From positions 1 to 21,248 of the forward strand of contig NW_003135547.1 of NCBI RefSeq assembly GCF_000003605.2: a stretch of DNA of 21,248 nucleotides, given 5' to 3'. The notes under the pieces are model-generated. The model did no database searches and was not told the DNA's origin. It worked only from the letters and a program-made list of their open reading frames with translations. Below are positions 11,270-21,248 of this stretch, in pieces. This DNA is from Saccoglossus kowalevskii (Eukaryota; Hemichordata; Enteropneusta; Harrimaniidae). Positions within the stretch are counted from its first letter, which is position 1. Each line of letters starts with the position of its first letter. The position numbers and the translations under genes were made by a program.

Positions 11270-13355
11270 GACATACTCATGTATTATTGTCAATGACGTC
11301 ACATCCTGAACAGAGGACTGAAATGGAGCTTCGACTTACACATGTACTATTGTCAATGACGTCACATCCTGAATAGAGGACTTTAATAAAACTAGGACAT
11401 ACACATGTATTATTGTCAATGACGTCACACCCTGAATAGAGGACTGGAATGAAACGTGGACATACACATGTATTATTGTCAATGATGTCACATCTTGAAT
11501 AGAGGACTTGAATAAAACTTGGACATACACAGGTATTATTGTCAATGACGTCACACCCTGAATAGAGAACTGGAATACAACTTGGAAATACACATGTAAT
11601 ATTGTCAATGACGTCACACCCTGAATAGATGACTCGAATGAAACGTGGATATACACTTGTATTATTGTCAATGACGCCACATACTGAAAAGAGGACTTGA
11701 ATAAAACGTGGACATACACATGTATTATTGTCAATGACGTCACATCCTGAATAGTGGACTTGAATACAACTTGGAAATACACATGTAATATTGTCACTGA
11801 CGTCACACCCTGAATAGATGACTCGAATGTAACGTGGACATACACTTGTATTATTGTCAATGACGCCACATACTGAATAGAGGACTTGAATAAAACTTGG
11901 ACATACTCATGTATTATTGTCAATGACGTCACATCCTGAACAGAGGACTGAAATGGAGCATCGACTTACACATGTACTATTGTCAATCACGTCACATCCT
12001 GAATAGAGGACTTTAATAAAACATGGACATACACATGTATTATTGTCAATGACGTCACACCCTGAATAGAGAACTGGAATACAACTTGGAAATACACATG
12101 TAATATTGTCAATGACGTCACACCCTGAATAGATGACTCGAATGAAACGTGGATATACACTTGTATTATTGTCAATGACGCCACATACTGAATAGAGGAC
12201 TTGAATAAAACGTGGACATACACATGTATTATTGTCAATGACGTCACATCCTGAATAGTGGACTTGAATACAACTTGGAAATACACATGTAATATTGTCA
12301 CTGACGTCACACCCTGAATAGATGACTCGAATGTAACGTGGACATACACTTGTATTATTGTCAATGACGCCACATACTGAATAGAGGACTTGAATAAAAC
12401 TTGGACATACTCATGTATTATTGTCAATGACGTCACATCCTGAACAGAGGACTGAAATGGAGCTTCGACTTACACATGTACTATTGTCAATGACGTCACA
12501 TCCTGAATAGAGGACTTTAATAAAACTTGGACATACACATGTATTATTGTCAATGACGTCACACCCTGAATAGAGAACTGGAATGAAACGTGGACATACA
12601 CATGTATTATTGTCAATGACGCCACACCCTGAATAGAGGACTTGAATAAAAATTGGACATACCCATGTATTATTCTCAATGACGTCACATACTGAATAGA
12701 GGACTTGAATAAAACTTGGACATACACATGTATTATTGTCAATGACGTCACACCCTGAATAGAGGACTGGAATGAAACGTGGACATACACATGTATTATT
12801 GTCAATGATGTCACATCTTGAATAGAGGACTTGAATAAAACTTGGACATACACATGTATTATTGTCAATGACGTCACATACTGAATAGAGGACTTGAATA
12901 TAACGTGGACATACACATGTACTATTGTCAATGACGTCACATCCTGAATAGAGGACTTGAATAAAACTTGGACATACACAGGTATTATTGTCAATGACGT
13001 CACACCCTGAATAGAGAACTGGAATACAACTTGGAAATACACATGTAATATTGTCAATGACGTCACACCCTGAATAGATGACTCGAATGAAACGTGGATA
13101 TACACTTGTATTATTGTCAATGACGCCACATACTGAATAGAGGACTTGAATAAAACGTGTACATACACATGTATTATTGTCAATGACGTCACATCCTGAA
13201 TAGTGGACTTGAATACAACTTGGAAATACACATGTAATATTGTCACTGACGTCACACCCTGAATAGATGACTCGAATGTAACGTGGACATACACTTGTAT
13301 TATTGTCAATGACGCCACATACTGAATAGAGGACTTGAATAAAACTTGGACATAC

Positions 13356-14240
13356 TCATGTATTATTGTCAATGACGTCACATCCTGAACAGAGGACTGA
13401 AATGGAGCTTCGACTTACACATGTACTATTGTCAATGACGTCACATCCTGAATAGAGGACTTTAATAAAACTTGGACATACACATGTATTATTGTCAATG
13501 ACGTCACACCCTGAATAGAGAACTGGAATGAAACGTGGACATACACATGTATTATTGTCAATGACGCCACACCCTGAATAGAGGACTTTAATAAAACTTG
13601 GACATACACATGTATTATTGTCAAAGACGTCACATACTGAATAGAGGACTTGAATAAAACTTGGACATACACATGTATTATTTCCAATGACGTCACATAC
13701 TGAATAGAGGACTTGAATAAGACGTGGACATACACATGTACTATTGTCAATGACGTCACATCCTGAATAGAGGACTTGAATAAAACTTGGACATACCCAT
13801 GTATTATTGTCAATGACGTCACATACTGAATAGAGGACTTGAATAAAACTTGGACATACACATGTATTATTGTCAATGACGTCACATCCTGAATAGAGGA
13901 CTTGAATAAAACTTGGACATACACATGTATTATTGTCAATGACGTCACACCCTGAATAGAGAACTGGAATACAACTTGGAAATACACATGTAATATTGTC
14001 AATGACGTCACACCCTGAATAGACGACTCGAATGAAACGAGGGTATACACTTGTATTTTTGTCAATGACGCCACATACTGAATAGAGGACTTGAATAAAA
14101 CGTGGACATACACATGTAATATTGTCAATGACGTCACACCCTGAATAGACGACTCGAATGAAACGAGGGTATACACTTGTATTTTTGTCAATGACGTCAC
14201 ATACTGAATAGAGGACTTGAATAAACTTGGACATACACAT
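13356..14240 (-). other. Second open minus-strand frame (294 codons), probably not a gene
   Basis: This is open in another minus-strand frame and overlaps a 295-codon open frame (13415-14302) of the main type on the same strand. It starts at an ATG formed within ACATGTGTATG on the reverse strand and encodes 21-residue repeats with CVCPSFIQVLYSGCDVIDNNT-like content, with three cysteines per unit. Two long overlapping frames through the same DNA show that openness reflects repeat length and composition and is not evidence of coding. Confidence 0.12.
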
Positions 14241-14543
14241 GTATTATTGTCAATGATGTCACATCCTGATAGAGGACTTGAATAAAAGTTGGACATACAC
14301 ATGTATTATTGTCAATGACGTCACACCCTGAATAGAGAACTGGAATACAACTTATAAATACACATGTAATATTGTCAATGACGTCACACCCTGAATAGAT
14401 GACTCGAATGAAACGTGGATATACACTTGTATTATTGTCAATGACGCCAAATACTGAATAGAGGACTTGAATAAAACTTGGACATACTCATGTATTATTG
14501 TCAATGACGTCACATCCTGAACAGAGGACTGAAATGGAGCTTC
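13411..14543. repeat. Atypical 18-monomer segment without an internal marker
   Basis: This interval between markers is 18 monomers minus two bases and contains variants I did not see elsewhere: AATAAGACGTGG, GTCAAAGACGTC, ATTTCCAATGAC and GAAACGAGGGTATACAC. The two missing bases are at ATAAACTTGG (14221) and CCTGATAGAGG (14266). The CCTGATAGAGG deletion also occurs at 791, which hints at shared ancestry with the 0.78-kb region. Confidence 0.7.
13983..14234. repeat. Local 126-bp dimer duplication
   Basis: Bases 13983-14108 and 14109-14234 are consecutive copies of a two-monomer unit containing GACGACTCG, GAAACGAGGGTATACAC and GTATTTTTGTC. I see CGCCAC against CGTCAC, ACGTGG against ACTTGG, and a one-base deletion in the second copy. 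These variants occur only here, so the duplication is local and recent relative to the array. Confidence 0.8.
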
Positions 14544-16690
14544 GACTTACACATGTACTATTGTCAATGACGTCACATCCTGAATAGAGGACTTTAATAA
14601 AACTTGGACATACACATGTATTATTGTCGAAGAAGTCACATCCTGAATAGTGGACTTGAATACAACTTGGAAATACTCATGTAATATTGTCAATGACGCC
14701 ACACCCTGAATAGATGACTTGAATAAAAATTGGACATACCCATGTATTATTGTCAATGACGTCACATACTGAATAGAGGACTTGAATAAAACTTGGACAT
14801 ACACATGTATTATTGTCAATGACGTCACACCCTGAATAGAGGACTGGAATGAAACGTGGACATACACATGTATTATTGTCAATGACGTCACATCCTGTAT
14901 AGAGGACTTGAATAAAACTTGGACATACACATGTATTATTGTCACTGACTTCACACCCTGAATAGAGAACTGGAATACAACTTGGAAATACACATGTAAT
15001 ATTGTCAATGACGTCACACCCTGAATAGATGACTCGAATGTAACGTGGATATACACTTGTATTATTGTCAATGACGCCACATACTGAATAGAGGACTTGA
15101 ATAAAACGTGGACATACACATGTATTATTGTCAATGACGTCACATCCTGAATAGTGGACTTGAATACAACTTGGAAATACACATGTAATATTGTCACTGA
15201 CGTCACACCCTGAATAGATGACTCGAATGTAACGTGGATATACACTTGTATTATTGTCAATGACGCCACATACTGAATAGAGGACTTGAATAAAACTTGG
15301 ACATACTCATGTATTATTGTCAATGACGTCACATCCTGAACAGAGGACTGAAATGGAGCTTCGACTTACGCATGTACTATTGTCAATGACGTCACATCCT
15401 GAATAGAGGACTTTAATAAAACTTGGACATACACATGTATTATTGTCAATGACGTCACACCCTGAATAGAGGACTGGAATGAAACGTGGACATACACATG
15501 TATTATTGTCAATGATGTCACATCTTGAATAGAGGACTTGAATAAAACTTGGACATACACATGTATTATTGTCAATGACGTCACATACTGAATAGAGGAC
15601 TTGAATAAAACGTGGACATACACATGTACTATTGTCAATGACGTCACATCCTGAATAGAGGACTTGAATAAAACTTGGACATACACAGGTATTATTGTCA
15701 ATGACGTCACACCCTGAATAGAGAACTGGAATACAACTTGGAAATACACATGTAATATTGTCAATGACGTCACACCCTGAATAGATGACTCGAATGAAAC
15801 GTGGATATACACTTGTATTATTGTCAATGACGCCACATACTGAAAAGAGGACTTGAATAAAACGTGGACATACACATGTATTATTGTCAATGACGTCACA
15901 TCCTGAATAGAGGACTTGAATAAAACTTGGACATACACATGCATTATTTCAATGACGTCACATACTGAATAGAGGACTTGAATAAAACTTAGACATACAC
16001 ATGTATTATTTTCAATGACGTCACATACTGAATAGATGACTTGAACAAAACGTGGATATATACTTGTATTATTGTCAATGACGCCACATACTGAATAGAG
16101 GACTTGAATAAAACGTGGACATACACATGTATTATTGTCAATGACGTCACATCCTGAATAGTGGACTTGAATACAACTAGGAAATACACATGTAATATTG
16201 TCACTGACGTCACACCCTGAATAGATGACTCGAATGAAACGTGGACATACACTTGTATTATTGTCAATGACGCCACATACTGAATAGTGGACTTGAATAA
16301 AACTTGGACAAACAAATGTATTATTGTCAATGACGTCACATACTGAATTGAGGACTTGAATAAAACTTGGACATACACATGTATTGTTGTCAATGACGTC
16401 ACATCCTGAACAGAGGACTGAAATGGAGCTTTGACTTACACATGTACTATTGTCAATGACGTCACATCCTGAATAGAGGACTGGAATGAAACGTGGACAT
16501 ACACATGTATTATTGTCAATGACGACACACCCTGAATAGAGGACTTGAATAAAAATTGGACATACCCATGTATTATTGTCAATGACGTCACATACTGAAT
16601 AGAGGACTTGAATAAAACTTGGACATACACATGCATTATTGTCAATGACGTCACACCCTGAATAGAGGACTGGAATGAAACGTGGACATA
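14235..16690. repeat. Tandem higher-order unit D1 (2456 bp)
   Basis: This is the first of two complete and one partial tandem copies of a large unit. D1 is 39 monomers minus one base. It starts in the monomer with CAATGATGTCACATCCTG, passes through TTATAAATACACATG at about 14349, and includes markers at 14543, 15362 and 16432. The corresponding landmarks in D2 lie 2456 bp further on up to about 14.83 kb, and 2267 bp further on after that. Confidence 0.85.
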
Positions 16691-16999
16691 CACATGTATT
16701 ATTGTCAATGATGTCACATCCTGAATAGAGGACTTGAATAAAAGTTGGACATACACATGTATTATTGTCAATGACGTCACACCCTGAATAGAGAACTGGA
16801 ATACAACTTATAAATACACATGTAATATTGTCAATGACGTCACACCCTGAATAGATGACTCGAATGAAACGTGGATATACACTTGTATTATTGTCAATGA
16901 CGCCAAATACTGAATAGAGGACTTGAATAAAACTTGGACATACTCATGTATTATTGTCAATGACGTCACATCCTGAACAGAGGACTGAAATGGAGCTTC
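15899..16999. repeat. Triplicated block C, copy 2
   Basis: This copy lies inside unit 1/2 of the 2.3-2.5 kb tandem higher-order repeat. It shares the GCATTATTTCAATG one-base deletion with copy 3. A private change, ATGACTTGAACAAAACG, replaces ATGACTCGAACAAAACG near 16040. Confidence 0.85.
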
Positions 17000-18957
17000 G
17001 ACTTACACATGTACTATTGTCAATGACGTCACATCCTGAATAGAGGACTTTAATAAAACTTGGACATACACATGTATTATTGTCGAAGAAGTCACATCCT
17101 GAATAGTGGACTTGAATACAACTTGGAAATACTCATGTAATATTGTCAATGACGCCACACCCTGAATAGATGACTTGAATAAAAATTGGACATACCCATG
17201 TATTATTGTCAATGACGTCACATACTGAATAGAGGACTTGAATAAAACTTGGACATACACATGTATTATTGTCAATGACGTCACACCCTGAATAGATGAC
17301 TCGAATGTAACGTGGATATACACTTGTATTATTGTCAATGACGCCACATACTGAATAGAGGACTTGAATAAAACGTGGACATACACATGTATTATTGTCA
17401 ATGACGTCACATCCTGAATAGTGGACTTGAATACAACTTGGAAATACACATGTAATATTGTCACTGACGTCACACCCTGAATAGATGACTCGAATGTAAC
17501 GTGGATATACACTTGTATTATTGTCAATGACGCCACATACTGAATAGAGGACTTGAATAAAACTTGGACATACTCATGTATTATTGTCAATGACGTCACA
17601 TCCTGAACAGAGGACTGAAATGGAGCTTCGACTTACACATGTACTATTGTCAATGACGTCACATCCTGAATAGAGGACTTTAATAAAACTTGGACATACA
17701 CATGTATTATTGTCAATGACGTCACACCCTGAATAGAGGACTGGAATGAAACGTGGACATACACATGTATTATTGTCAATGATGTCACATCTTGAATAGA
17801 GGACTTGAATAAAACTTGGACATACACATGTATTATTGTCAATGACGTCACATACTGAATAGAGGACTTGAATAAAACGTGGACATACACATGTACTATT
17901 GTCAATGACGTCACATCCTGAATAGAGGACTTGAATAAAACTTGGACATACACAGGTATTATTGTCAATGACGTCACACCCTGAATAGAGAACTGGAATA
18001 CAACTTGGAAATACACATGTAATATTGTCAATGACGTCACACCCTGAATAGATGACTCGAATGAAACGTGGATATACACTTGTATTATTGTCAACGACGC
18101 CACATACTGAAAAGAGGACTTGAATAAAACGTGGACATACACATGTATTATTGTCAATGACGTCACATCCTGAATAGAGGACTTGAATAAAACTTGGACA
18201 TACACATGCATTATTTCAATGACGTCACATACTGAATAGAGGACTTGAATAAAACTTGGACATACACATGTATTATTTTCAATGACGTCACATACTGAAT
18301 AGATGACTCGAACAAAACGTGGATATATACTTGTATTATTGTCAATGACGCCACATACTGAATAGAGGACTTGAATAAAACGTGGACATACACATGTATT
18401 ATTGTCAATGACGTCACATCCTGAATAGTGGACTTGAATACAACTAGGAAATACACATGTAATATAGTCACTGACGTCACACCCTGAATAGATGACTCGA
18501 ATGAAACGTGGACATACACTTGTATTATTGTCAATGACGCCACATACTGAATAGTGGACTTGAATAAAACTTGGACAAACAAATGTATTATTGTCAATGA
18601 CGTCACATACTGAATTGAGGACTTGAATAAAACTTGGACATACACATGTATTGTTGTCAATGACGTCACATCCTGAACAGAGGACTGAAATGGAGCTTTG
18701 ACTTACACATGTACTATTGTCAATGACGTCACATCCTGAATAGAGGACTGGAATGAAACGTGGACATACACATGTATTATTGTCAATGACGACACACCCT
18801 GAATAGAGGACTTGAATAAAAATTGGACATACCCATGTATTATTGTCAATGACGTCACATACTGAATAGAGGACTTGAATAAAACTTGGACATACACATG
18901 CATTATTGTCAATGACGTCACACCCTGAATAGAGGACTGGAATGAAACGTGGACATA
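16691..18957. repeat. Tandem higher-order unit D2 (2267 bp)
   Basis: This unit has the same order as D1 but lacks exactly three monomers (189 bp) corresponding to about 14830-15018. The loss joins CACACCCTGAATAGA of one monomer to the GATGACTCG half of another near 17290 and leaves the 63-bp phase intact. The missing length equals one trimer cassette. Confidence 0.85.
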
Positions 18958-19266
18958 CACATGTATTATTGTCAATGATGTCACATCCTGAATAGAGGAC
19001 TTGAATAAAAGTTGGACATACACATGTATTATTGTCAATGACGTCACACCCTGAATAGAGAACTGGAATACAACTTATAAATACACATGTAATATTGTCA
19101 ATGACGTCACACCCTGAATAGATGACTCGAATGAAACGTGGATATACACTTGTATTATTGTCAATGACGCCAAATACTGAATAGAGGACTTGAATAAAAC
19201 TTGGACATACTCATGTATTATTGTCAATGACGTCACATCCTGAACAGAGGACTGAAATGGAGCTTC
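18166..19266. repeat. Triplicated block C, copy 3
   Basis: This copy lies 2267 bp downstream of copy 2 and has the same marker intervals (17 monomers minus one base, then nine monomers). A private change, TAATATAGTCACTG, near 18470 separates it from copy 2. The post-marker sequence is TTCGAATTAC, as after 1067 and 6862, rather than TTCGACTTAC. Confidence 0.85.
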
Positions 19267-19623
19267 GAATTACACATGTACTATTGTCAATGACGTCACA
19301 TCCTGAATAGAGGACTTTAATAAAACTTGGACATACACATGTATTATTGTCGAAGAAGTCACATCCTGAATAGTGGACTTGAATACAACTTGGAAATACT
19401 CATGTAATATTGTCAATGACGCCACACCCTGAATAGATGACTTGAATAAAACTTGGACATACACATGTATTATTGTCAATGACGTCACACCCTGAATAGA
19501 GGACTGGAATGAAACGTGGACATACACATGTATTATTGTCAATGACGTCACATCCTGAATAGAGGACTTGAATAAAACTTGGACATACACATGTATTATT
19601 GTCAATGACTTCACACCCTGAAT
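18958..19623. repeat. Partial tandem higher-order unit D3
   Basis: This continues the D1/D2 order for about 660 bp. After 19430 it follows the version seen at 10730-10940, which lacks one monomer relative to 14.7 kb. It ends at the hybrid junction GAGAACTGAAATGGAGC at about 19624, where the array jumps to a different arrangement. Confidence 0.8.
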
Positions 19624-19735
19624 AGAGAACTGAAATGGAGCTTTGACTTACACATGTACTATTGTCAATGACGTCACATCTGAATAGAGGACTTTAATAA
19701 AACTTGGACATACACATGTATTATTGTCAATGACG

Positions 19736-20998
19736 TCACACCTGAAGAGAGAACTGGAATGAAGCGAGGATATACACATGTATTATTGTCAATGACGACA
19801 CACCCTGAATAGAGGACTTGAATAAAAATTGGACATACACATGCATTATTGTCAATGACGTCACACCCTGAATATAGGACTGGAATGAAACGTGGACATA
19901 CACATGTATTATTGTCAATGATGTCACATCCTGAATAGAGGACTTGAATAAAACTTGGACATACACATGTATTATTGTCAATGACGTCACACCCTGAATA
20001 CAGAACTTGAATACAACTTGGAAATATACATGTAATATTGTCAATGACGTCACACCCTGAATAGATGACTTGAATACAACTTGGAAATACACATGTAATA
20101 TTGTCAATGACGTCACACCCTGAATAGATGACTCGAATGAAATGTGGACATACACTTGTATTATTGTCAATGACGTCACATCCCGAACAGAAGACTGAAA
20201 TTGAGCTTTGACATACCCATGTACTATTGTCAATGACGTCACACCCTGAATAGAGAACTGGAATGAAACGTGGACATACACATATATTATTGTCAATGAC
20301 GCCACACCCTGAATAGAGGACTTGAATACAACTTGGAAATACACATGTAATATTGTCAATGACGTCACACCCTGAATAGATGACTCGAATGAAATGTGGA
20401 CATACACTTGTATTATTGTCAATGACGCCACATGCTGATTAGAGGACTTGAATAAAACTTGAACATACACATGTATTATTGTCAATGACGTCACATACTG
20501 AATAGAGGACTTGAATAAAACTTGGACATACACATGTATTATTGTCAATGACGTCACATCCTGAACAGAAGACTGAAATGGAGCTTTGACATACTCATGT
20601 ACTATTGTCAATGACGTCACATCCTGAATAGAGGACTTTAATAAAACTTGGATATACACATGTATTATTGTCAATGACGTCACACCCTGAATAGAGAACT
20701 GGAACGTAACGTGGACATACACATGTATTATTGTCAATGACGCCACACCCTGAATAGAGGACTTGAATAAAAATTGGACATACCCATGTATTATTGTCAA
20801 TGACGTCACACCCTGAATAGAGAACTGGAATGAAACGTTGACATACACATGTATTCTTGTCAATGACGCCACATCCTGAATAGAGGACTTGAATAAAAAT
20901 TGGACATACCCAAGTATTATTGTCAATGACGTCACATACTGAATAGAGGACTTGAATAAAACTTGGACATACACATGTATTATTGTCAATGACGTCAC
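19736..20998 (-). other. Longest repeat-derived open frame (420 codons), probably not a gene
   Basis: The minus strand is open here and encodes 20 copies of a 21-residue repeat with the core VTSLTIIHVYVQ and then a variable LFKSSIQ part. The start is a GTG inside a monomer, and the end is a TGA created by the one-base deletion near 19741, which shifts the frame. I see no signal peptide, no initiating ATG in a distinct context and no non-repeat domain. A 63-bp unit stays in frame automatically, so openness is expected. A beta-strand-rich repeat protein cannot be excluded, but similar frames all over the window stop at recurrent array variants. Confidence 0.15.
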
Positions 20999-21248
20999 AT
21001 CCTGAATAGAGGACTGGAATTAAACTTGGAAATACACATGTATTATTGTCAATGACGTGACATCCTGAATAGAGGACTTGAATAAAACTTGGACATACAC
21101 ATGTATTATTGTCAATGACGTCACATACTGAATAGAGGACTTGAATAAAACTTGGACATACACATCTATTATTGTTAATGACGTGACATCCTGAATGGAG
21201 GACTTGAATAAAACTTGGACATACACATGTATTATTGTCAATGACGTC
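20160..21248. repeat. Long-range duplication E, copy 2 (runs off the window end)
   Basis: This is the partner of 3663-4752. It is cut by the end of the window, so the true duplication is longer. It keeps the same marker spacing of six monomers between 20209 and 20587 that copy 1 has between 3712 and 4090. Confidence 0.85.

Larger units (their letters stand above)
10577..11332. repeat. 12-monomer higher-order block (756 bp)
   Basis: This block runs from just after one marker monomer to the next and holds exactly twelve 63-bp monomers with no indel. In order they are: a post-marker monomer with TTACAC; a monomer with the mutated centre GTCGAAGAAGTCAC; a TGACGCCA monomer; two monomers with intact TGACGTCA; a TGACTTCA monomer ending GAACTGGAATACAACTTG; then the rest of two trimer cassettes; and finally the marker monomer with GAAATGGAGCTT. 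Close relatives start after 1067 (13 monomers), 14543 (13), 16999 (10) and 19266 (6 retained), differing by whole-monomer gains or losses. Confidence 0.85.
10484..12898. repeat. Long-range duplication A, copy 2
   Basis: This is the partner of 975-3451. It shares rare markers such as GCATCGACTTAC at the marker near 11962 (2515 in copy 1), ACAGGTATTATTG near 11530 and ACTGAAAAGAGG near 11685. It has one fewer monomer than copy 1 between the markers at 10576 and 11332. Divergence resumes at 12898, where the copies read GAATATAACGTG here and GAATACAACTTG at 3451. Confidence 0.85.
1..21248. repeat. 63-bp tandem satellite array, whole window
   Basis: Every part of the window reads as copies of one 63-bp unit. 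Phase was tracked with a recognisable marker monomer. From base 252 to 20587 there are 323 monomers with a total shortfall of 14 bases; four monomers precede and ten plus 31 bp follow without phase change, so 337 x 63 + 31 - 14 gives exactly 21,248. Monomers differ mainly at consensus positions 28-31 (CGT, CGC, TGT), 35-37 (TCC, CCC, TAC), 45-52 and 53-63. The array continues beyond both ends, so its full size is unknown. No unique DNA, transposon or gene interrupts it. The unit size and nested higher-order structure suggest a eukaryotic satellite or large minisatellite; species and location cannot be read from the sequence. Confidence 0.97.

Noticed and set aside
1071-20998. Family of real minus-strand genes encoding a 21-residue repeat protein
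   Set aside because: Most frames start at GTG inside the repeat, end at inherited variants or one-base deletions, lack any non-repeat domain, and two overlapping frames are open at once. The 63-bp unit being divisible by three explains the length.
1-21248. CRISPR array
   Set aside because: The units are continuous 63-bp repeats with no constant-repeat and unique-spacer alternation; variation is spread through the monomer and shared between copies.
1-21248. Transposon or integrated element within the array
   Set aside because: No departure from the monomer sequence, no terminal inverted repeats and no transposase or reverse-transcriptase frame was seen.
1-21248. Identification of the species
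   Set aside because: I do not recognise this satellite. Base composition and period alone do not distinguish among eukaryotic groups.
1-21248. Telomeric or simple microsatellite DNA
   Set aside because: There is no run of short 2-7 bp units; the shortest stable period is 63 bp.

Overview
The whole window is one uninterrupted tandem-repeat (satellite-like) array. The basic unit is 63 bp. Base 1 is the first base of a monomer and the window ends at base 31 of another. I count 337 complete monomers plus 31 bp, with a net loss of only 14 single bases across 21,248 bp. There is no flanking unique sequence, no recognisable gene, no RNA gene, no transposase and no CRISPR spacer structure. The consensus monomer is about 35% GC. 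Such arrays, with nested higher-order repeats, are typical of eukaryotic satellite or long minisatellite DNA. Nothing in the sequence identifies the species or chromosomal position.

Layout: monomers fall into recurring subtypes. One is a marker monomer (GACTGAAATGGAGCTT followed by C or T, then GA) that occurs 30 times, 3 to 20 monomers apart. Another pattern is a 189-bp trimer cassette. On top of this are multi-kilobase duplications: about 0.98-3.45 kb matches 10.48-12.90 kb; 3.66-4.75 kb matches 20.16-21.25 kb, and part of it matches 1-0.47 kb; 5.76-6.86 kb matches 15.90-17.00 and 18.17-19.27 kb; 7.02-7.41 kb matches 9.16-9.55 kb; and 14.23-19.62 kb is two and a bit tandem copies of a 2.27-2.46 kb higher-order unit. 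The section 13.41-14.54 kb is a less typical stretch with its own 126-bp local duplication. The 0.25-1.07 kb stretch has the most single-base deletions.

Coding: because 63 is divisible by three, two minus-strand frames stay open through the consensus, giving many apparent open frames of up to 420 codons that encode 21-residue repeats. They start mostly at GTG inside the repeat and end at the same few recurrent variants or at single-base deletions. I treat them as by-products of the repeat, not genes. All three plus-strand frames have a stop in every consensus monomer.

Possible function: each consensus monomer carries a perfect TGACGTCA palindrome (the CRE/ATF consensus) inside a nested dyad ATTGTCAATGACGTCA. 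The 63-bp period equals six turns of B-DNA at 10.5 bp per turn, so these sites would lie on the same helical face. This is the most interesting property of the window, but regulatory or structural activity is inference only.
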